8,939 nt of DNA from JBFXAM01 sp050184295 (GTDB lineage Bacteria; Planctomycetota; Phycisphaerae; UBA1845; Fen-1342), in NCBI GenBank assembly GCA_050184295.1, contig JBFXAM010000156.1, forward strand, positions 1 through 8,939. Direction: 5' to 3'. The notes under the pieces were generated by a model, which saw nothing but the letters and a program-made list of their open reading frames with translations, was not told the origin of the DNA and did no database searches. Below are positions 5,920-8,939 of this stretch, piece by piece (position 1 is the first letter of the stretch; every line of letters starts with the position of its first letter). Made by a program: the position numbers and the translations under genes.

Positions 5920-6591
5920 TCAGGCGGATGGCGCGTCTTCCCCGGCCGCCGGCCACGACGTCAGGTCGTGGAACATCGCGCCGAATCCCATCGGAAACAA
6001 TTCGACAAGCGGTGTGATGTTTGCCGCAAGTCGCGCCGCGGCGGCCTGTGACTTCTCTGCGATCTGCGCGGTGCTGGGACGATCGGTTCCATAGAGCAGT
6101 CGTTTCAACTGGCGCTTGCGCTCCGTCACACCGGACGGGTTCTGGGCGAGGAACCGCGCCCAATGCGCTTCTGACATTTCAGGACGCTCGCCGCAGAGGT
6201 ACCACGCCTCGATCGCCGGATATGCGACGGCGATGCCCACGCGCAGCGGCACTCCCGCCGGGCGCGGCTTGCGCACGCAGCCCGCGACGGCAGCGTCGGC
6301 CGCTTGGCGCAACATGCAAACGCGGCACAGCGGGTCGCGCACTGAATTGTGTGCGGGGGTGTGCAGCGTATCGCCGTTCCCGTCGGCCAAAACGACGAGC
6401 GCGTCGCCGTCGGAGTTGAAGTACGCCGCACGGACGACGTTTGGCAGGATATTCAGCACCGCCGGCCAGCCCGGATTTCGCGCGACCGGCGTTCCGGCGG
6501 CCGGCGCGGTGCCCGCGCCCAGCGCGCCGGTCAACACCGTGCCCAGCGACTTTTCGTCGTAACTCGACTCGGCCAGCAGAGCGAGCTTCAC
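5920..6591 (-). CDS. TOPRIM/DUF4276-like protein, partner of the adjacent ATPase
   Basis: This 223-residue soluble protein has a TOPRIM-like motif order: a beta strand ending in Glu (KLALLAESSYDEKS, Glu8), a second strand with acids (DALVVLADGNGDT, Asp70 and Asp74) and a third ending VGIAVAYPAIEAW (Glu128). That layout is seen in DUF4276/RloB/OLD-type TOPRIM proteins, where IExW is typical. TOPRIM domains usually bind Mg and act as nucleases or primases. The DxD second acid is here Asn72, with an acid two residues later. A CRVC pair (89, 92) plus Cys105 could bind metal. The start GTG at 6591 overlaps the ATPase stop as GTGA and follows GAGGG (6595-6599), so the genes are translationally coupled. 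A frame extending to 6630 lies inside the ATPase gene and is rejected. Assignment is by motif reading only; a defence effector role is inference. Confidence 0.72.
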   Translation of the reverse strand: MKLALLAESSYDEKSLGTVLTGALGAGTAPAAGTPVARNPGWPAVLNILPNVVRAAYFNSDGDALVVLADGNGDTLHTPAHNSVRDPLCRVCMLRQAADAAVAGCVRKPRPAGVPLRVGIAVAYPAIEAWYLCGERPEMSEAHWARFLAQNPSGVTERKRQLKRLLYGTDRPSTAQIAEKSQAAAARLAANITPLVELFPMGFGAMFHDLTSWPAAGEDAPSA

Positions 6592-7592
6592 GTTCCCTCT
6601 GGAACACCGCCCAGAATGCCGCTGTACCAAACATCGCCGAGCGGCGGACTGTCGCTGAGAATTTCATCAGCATGTGGCGTGTCAACCAGCCGCTGAAACT
6701 TCGCGTCGCCATTCGACTTGCTCGCGATGACGACGTCTTCGGGATGGTCCCGGAAGAGGTTCAGAAAGTACGGCGAGTGCGTGGTCGCAATCACCTGCAC
6801 CGGCGACCGCGATTCGCCGTGCTCGGCGGGAAACGCGAGCCGGTTCAGCGCGTCGTAGACCAGCCGGAGCAAGCGCGGGTGAATGCCGTGGTCCGGTTCC
6901 TCGATGGCAACAAGTGTCGGCGGCTCCGGCAAGTGCGCAAGCGTGAGCATCGCGAGCACATAGAGCGTGCCGGCGGAAAGGTCGTTCGCGCCGATGCGAG
7001 TCGGTTTCCCGCTTCTGCGGAGGAAGAGCTGCTTCTCGCCTTCCGCAACCCAATCTAGGACGATCCGATTGTACTCGGGGAACCACTCCCGCAGGGACGC
7101 GTTGAGGGTCTCCCAGCGCTCCGGCTCGCGGTCCCCAAGCCAATCCAGCACGCCCGAAAGGTCGCGCCCGTTGTAGGCCAGCTCGACCCGTGGCACGATC
7201 CGCACCGGCTGCGCGAGCGCTTCTGCGTCCAGTGAGAACGTCCTCACTCCCGCAAGGAACGGCAACGCCGCTGCGGTCGCCGGGTGCGAATCTCGGCGAA
7301 TACCAACGAAATTCGTGGCGCTCCAGTGCAGAGAGATCGCGAAACTCCCATGCTGATTCCTGCCGCGTACGGAGATGCTTGTCTCCGTGAGCCCACCCGC
7401 GCCGGCAGTCTGGACCATCCGCGTAGGGGAGGGATTCGTGCTGGTGAGCAACGCCTCACGCACGAGTCGCAAACTCTGGACCGCCGTCGTCTTCCCGCTC
7501 CCGTTCGGCCCCACAATCAAGGTGAACGGCCGTAGCGGCAGCGTCGTGTCGCGCAGGCAGCGAAAGTTCTGAAATTGAATTGACTCGATCAT
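6588..7592 (-). CDS. ABC/AAA_21-type ATPase (RecF/OLD/SMC-like)
   Basis: This 334-residue ATPase has every ABC-class element. The N-terminal IESIQFQNFRCLRD strand-turn is typical of RecF/OLD proteins. Walker A is GPNGSGKTT (28-36, Lys34) and the signature is LSAG (205-208). Walker B is LVAIEEPD with the probable catalytic Glu at 231-232, followed by the D-loop HGIHP (235-239) and a His-loop ATTHSPYF (His272). It lacks a long coiled coil and a fused TOPRIM domain, unlike OLD or GajA, so the TOPRIM function appears to be supplied in trans by the next gene, whose GTG start overlaps this stop. ATG 7592 is chosen over an upstream in-frame GTG at 7640 because the RecF-like strand begins there and GGTGA precedes it. 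It lies 57 nt downstream of gpmI, same strand. Likely role: a nucleotide-driven sensor or clamp in a defence pair (inference). Confidence 0.9.
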   Translation of the reverse strand: MIESIQFQNFRCLRDTTLPLRPFTLIVGPNGSGKTTAVQSLRLVREALLTSTNPSPTRMVQTAGAGGLTETSISVRGRNQHGSFAISLHWSATNFVGIRRDSHPATAAALPFLAGVRTFSLDAEALAQPVRIVPRVELAYNGRDLSGVLDWLGDREPERWETLNASLREWFPEYNRIVLDWVAEGEKQLFLRRSGKPTRIGANDLSAGTLYVLAMLTLAHLPEPPTLVAIEEPDHGIHPRLLRLVYDALNRLAFPAEHGESRSPVQVIATTHSPYFLNLFRDHPEDVVIASKSNGDAKFQRLVDTPHADEILSDSPPLGDVWYSGILGGVPEGT

Positions 7593-7596
7593 GGCG

Positions 7597-7601
7597 TCAC
7601 C
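7597..7601 (-). promoter_or_regulatory. Ribosome binding site GGTGA supporting ATPase start at 7592
   Basis: GGTGA on the minus strand lies 4 nt before the ATG. It is weaker than a GGAGG but favours ATG 7592 over the upstream GTG. No clear promoter or terminator is visible in the 57-nt gap to gpmI. Confidence 0.4.
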
Positions 7602-7649
7602 GACGATTCTATCGGCCGGATCACGCACCCATGCAAACACGGTGTGGCA

Positions 7650-8939
7650 TCACTCAATCAGCGACTTCCCCGTCATTTCCCCCGGCGGCTCCAGCCCCAG
7701 CATCGTCAGCGCCGTCGGCAGCACGTCGGCCAGCCGACCGCCGCTGCGCAGCTTTCGCCCGCGGAACGGCTCGCCGATGACGTACAGCGGCACGTCGTAG
7801 GTCGTGTGCGACGTGTGCGGTCCGCCGGTTTCGGGGTCGATCATCTGCTCCAGGTTCCCGTGGTCCGCCGTCACGATCGCGCAGCCGCCCGCGTTGCGCA
7901 CCGCGTCCAGGACGCGCCCCACGCACTCATCGACCACGAGACACGCCTTCACCGCCGCCGGCAGCGACCCCGTGTGCCCCACCATGTCCGGGTTCGCGTA
8001 GTTCAGCACGATCAGGTCGTCGACGCCGCCCGCGATCCGCCTGACGACCGCGTCGGTCAGCTCGTGCGCCGACATCTCCGGCTTCTGGTCGTACGTGCTC
8101 ACCTGCGGCGACGGGACCAGCAGACGCTCCTCGCCGGCGAAAGGCTCCTCGCGGTAGTCGTTGAAGAAGAACGTGACGTGCGCGTACTTCTCCGTCTCGG
8201 CACAACGAAACTGGCGCAGCCCCAGCCCGCTCAGAAACGCGCCCGCGATGTTCTCCATCTTCGGCGGCTTGGGAAACGCGACCTTTACGGGCAATCCGCT
8301 CTCGTACGCCGTCAGGGTGACGAACGAGAGGTCGAGCTTTGCGGCGCGCCGAAAGCCCATCGTGCGCTCTTCGCCGGTCTTGTCCTTCCCGCGATACGGA
8401 AATTCGTCCAGCGTGAACGCCCGCACCAGTTGCCGGGGCCGGTCCCCGCGAAAATTGAAGAAGATCACCGCGTCGCCGTTGCGGATCGTGGCCACCGGCG
8501 TCAGGCCGTCGTCGGTGATCACGGTCGGCGGGACGAACTCGTCGCCGGCCATGTTGGGCTCGGTGGGGTGCGCGTAATAATGCTCCAGCGCCTCGACCGC
8601 GTTCGCCGCCGCGTCGCCTTCGCCTTGCGTGAGCAGCCGATACGCGCGATCGGTTCGCTGCCAGCGGTTGTCGCGATCCATCGACCAATAGCGCCCGCAC
8701 ACGCTCGCGATCGTGCCCACGCCGATCCGCCGAAGCTCCTTCCCGATCCGCCGCACATACCCGATGCCGCTGTTCGGCGGCGAGTCGCGTCCGTCGGTGA
8801 ACGCGTGCACGAACACGGCTCGCAGGCCGCGCCGGGCGGCGAGCTCGACGCACGCGACGAGGTGATCGAGACTCGAGTGCACACCCACGTCGCTGGCCAG
8901 CCCCATGATGTGCAGGCGTGATTTTCGTGCCAGGCAGCG
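7650..8939 (-). CDS. gpmI: 2,3-bisphosphoglycerate-independent phosphoglycerate mutase, 5' end beyond the window
   Basis: Glycolytic and gluconeogenic cytosolic enzyme interconverting 3- and 2-phosphoglycerate with two Mn ions. 429 residues are visible and the frame is open through the right edge (KSRLHIMGLASDVGVHS at the edge). The first 80-100 residues, with the phosphorylated Ser, are outside. Visible family motifs, in order: HAFTDGRDSPP, CGRYWSMDRDNRW, FFNFRGDRPR, CAETEKYAHVTFFFN, LVPSPQVSTYD, NYANPDMVGHTG, VTADHGN and HTSHTTYDVP. These supply both metal sites. The internal Met at 8906 is not the start, since conserved sequence precedes it. GVHS here follows SDV, not the commoner SDG. It is followed, same strand, by the ATPase gene. 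Identity is certain; whether it is co-transcribed with the ATPase pair is unknown. Confidence 0.97.
   Translation of the reverse strand, partial: RCLARKSRLHIMGLASDVGVHSSLDHLVACVELAARRGLRAVFVHAFTDGRDSPPNSGIGYVRRIGKELRRIGVGTIASVCGRYWSMDRDNRWQRTDRAYRLLTQGEGDAAANAVEALEHYYAHPTEPNMAGDEFVPPTVITDDGLTPVATIRNGDAVIFFNFRGDRPRQLVRAFTLDEFPYRGKDKTGEERTMGFRRAAKLDLSFVTLTAYESGLPVKVAFPKPPKMENIAGAFLSGLGLRQFRCAETEKYAHVTFFFNDYREEPFAGEERLLVPSPQVSTYDQKPEMSAHELTDAVVRRIAGGVDDLIVLNYANPDMVGHTGSLPAAVKACLVVDECVGRVLDAVRNAGGCAIVTADHGNLEQMIDPETGGPHTSHTTYDVPLYVIGEPFRGRKLRSGGRLADVLPTALTMLGLEPPGEMTGKSLIE

Noticed and set aside
7644..8921. Forward frame of 425 codons opposite gpmI
   Set aside because: It mirrors the gpmI codons and is rich in Arg/His/Val with no motif; gpmI motifs on the minus strand are decisive.

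Overview
This GC-rich window (roughly two thirds G+C by eye) looks like the chromosome of a non-model bacterium. A Planctomycetota-type lineage is my best guess. The grounds are protein style, a non-discriminating-type aspartyl-tRNA synthetase, an independent-type phosphoglycerate mutase and abundant hairpin-rich intergenic repeats. The lineage is an inference, not a demonstrated fact. Five complete or nearly complete genes are clear, plus one gene cut by the right edge and a probable transposase tail at the left edge.

Layout, left to right. (1) Positions 3-89 (+) hold the last 28 codons of an IS4/Tn5-like transposase. (2) A phosphomannomutase/phosphoglucomutase (258-1853, +) carries an unusual four-cysteine N-terminal module ahead of a textbook 459-residue catalytic core. 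(3) The roughly 950 bp between this gene and the convergent aspS is non-coding. It is packed with repeats: a terminator-like stem-loop, an 85-bp tandem higher-order repeat, 24-bp duplications with a strong hairpin, a nested inverted repeat of about 195 bp, and a decaying array of about 70-bp units. (4) aspS (2807-4645, -) is preceded by a good sigma70-like promoter and a leader of about 108 nt. (5) After a divergent intergenic stretch comes an unrecognised two-helix membrane protein (5066-5899, +). (6) A two-gene unit on the minus strand has an ABC/AAA_21-type ATPase (6588-7592) whose stop codon overlaps, as GTGA, the GTG start of a TOPRIM/DUF4276-like protein (5920-6591). (7) gpmI (7650-8939, -) lies upstream of that pair, in the same orientation and 57 nt away, and runs off the window's right end.

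How the genes relate. PMM/PGM (hexose-phosphate isomers for polysaccharide precursors), GpmI (glycolysis) and AspRS (translation) are housekeeping genes. The ATPase-TOPRIM pair is the accessory element and the best candidate for a poorly described system. Its architecture parallels ATPase plus TOPRIM anti-phage or abortive-infection systems such as PARIS, AbiL, RloAB and OLD/Gabija. Its small TOPRIM-like partner has a non-canonical acidic motif and a CxxC pair. Translational coupling says the two proteins work together. A defence role is inference from architecture only.
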